Positions 40,961 through 41,286 of a stretch of DNA of 41,286 nucleotides are shown here, in pieces (positions within the stretch are counted from its first letter, which is position 1; each line of letters begins with the position of its first letter). This DNA comes from Candidatus Sericytochromatia bacterium (GTDB lineage: Bacteria > Cyanobacteriota > Sericytochromatia > UBA7694), in contig JADMKE010000031.1 in assembly GCA_018780035.1 (NCBI GenBank), positions 1 to 41,286 of the forward strand. The letters run 5' to 3'. Below the pieces are notes generated by a model. It did no database searches and was not told where the DNA came from. It saw only the letters and a program-made list of their open reading frames with translations. A program made the position numbers and the translations under genes.

Positions 40961-41286
40961 GTCTCCGGCTGAGATAGCCGGGTCGTAGATACGTAATTTT
41001 CTGGGGAAACCCTATCTTTGAATTGAAAGCAATGGGGTGCATGTTGACGCTTCCGACTACATCTCTGTGTCCAAAAAATCCACATTTGCGACAATTCCAT
41101 TGCCTGCCCTTGGGCTTTTGACGATGCGAACATTCTGGACACTGGCTTGAAGTTCCCCTTTCAGAACCAGTGAAACAATGAATACCCGCTTTTATTGACT
41201 TCTCTTCGAGATACTGGATGTCCCTCCCATACTCCCAATTCGACATCCGTTGGTTGTGTTTTCTACCTGACTTCTTTTCCCTAACA
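40803..41286 (-). CDS. tnpB: TnpB RNA-guided endonuclease, C-terminal part (continues outside window)
   Basis: The reading frame is open from the window edge at 41286 to the stop at 40803 (about 160 residues seen). It begins within the helix 'GRKHNQRMSNWEYGRDIQYLEEKSIKAGI', followed by 'RGTSSQCPECSHRQKPKGRQWNCRKCGFFGHRDVVGSVNM'. This holds the four Cys of the zinc ribbon and the third RuvC Asp (HRD). The basic tail (RRRSSSLDTGQSCLKRRRG..., PTCGVSQETGHRSEVA) is typical of the IS1341/IS891 group, so the C-terminus looks intact. The first two RuvC acidic residues lie outside the window, so activity cannot be judged. Confidence 0.85.
   Translation of the reverse strand, partial: VREKKSGRKHNQRMSNWEYGRDIQYLEEKSIKAGIHCFTGSERGTSSQCPECSHRQKPKGRQWNCRKCGFFGHRDVVGSVNMHPIAFNSKIGFPQKITYLRPGYLSRRRSSSLDTGQSCLKRRRGHKPYAGGQQSCLRKSEHQPPTCGVSQETGHRSEVA

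Larger units (their letters stand above)
40769..41286 (-). mobile_element. IS200/IS605-type (IS1341/IS891-like) element, right end
   Basis: The window edge cuts the element. Its right end is placed at 40769, where the minus-strand sequence reads GAAGCCC, a bulged hairpin, GGGAGTG and GTCAC. That arrangement is familiar from right ends of tnpB-bearing elements. Whether a tnpA gene is present cannot be seen. Confidence 0.75.

Overview
This window reads as chromosomal DNA of a diderm, flagellated, heterotrophic bacterium. The evidence is seven or more lipoprotein signal peptides with lipoboxes, a protein with a beta-barrel-like C-terminus ending in an aromatic residue, FlhB, an acyl-CoA carboxylase operon and a c-di-GMP/two-component cluster. 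Most genes look mid-GC (about 50-55% by eye), while 815-2730 is clearly AT-rich. The mix of families would suit a non-photosynthetic Cyanobacteriota relative (Sericytochromatia/'Blackallbacteria'-like) or another little-cultured Gram-negative lineage. No marker gene settles this, so the lineage is a weak inference.

Layout. 1-835: right part of an IS5-type element whose DDE transposase is broken by an apparent 19-nt insertion. 815-4222 (minus): an operon of two repeated modules (small conserved protein + beta-propeller lipoprotein) plus a third, frameshifted lipoprotein cut off by the IS; it has a good promoter at 4251-4279. 4305-4574: small secreted protein. 4734-6371: release factor 3. 6384-8676 (minus): alpha/beta hydrolase and exported propeller protein. 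8767-10353: zinc-metallopeptidase-like protein with a barrel-like C-terminus. 10410-11789: MenE-like acyl-CoA ligase. 11820-12947: GATC cluster followed by an orphan Dam methylase. 12994-14376: SRPBCC-epimerase fusion. 14482-15216: Tyr/Gly-rich repeat lipoprotein. 15287-16765: SDR and divergent TetR regulator with a shared operator. 16996-18357: subtilisin-like lipoprotein without its catalytic serine. 18367-20216: two membrane proteins.

20300-24006: NAD salvage operon pncB-pncA-nadE, with a strong promoter whose -10 lies in a perfect palindrome. 24008-24294: frameshifted lipoprotein gene. 24426-26928: HEAT-repeat membrane protein and a processive GT2 glycosyltransferase. 26925-30534 (minus) and 30725-32545 (plus): a signalling cluster (hybrid histidine kinase, single-domain receiver, Hpt/receiver protein, and a divergent Hpt/receiver/GGDEF/receiver diguanylate cyclase), placed to control the neighbouring glycosyltransferase. 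32626-36250 (minus): overlapping operon of acyl-CoA carboxylase beta subunit, epsilon-like subunit and ABC1/UbiB kinase. 36449-39408: DUF4097 protein, two related small lipoproteins and TruA. 39440-40624 (minus): FlhB. 40769-41286: right end of an IS200/IS605-type element with the tnpB C-terminus and a likely omega-RNA, inserted just upstream of flhB.

No rRNA, tRNA or CRISPR array was seen, and no stretch over 300 bases lacks a gene or pseudogene. The observations that most deserve a second look are the GATC cluster at dam, the duplicated small-protein/propeller cassette, the serine-less subtilase, the NAD-operon palindrome and the TnpB element beside flhB.
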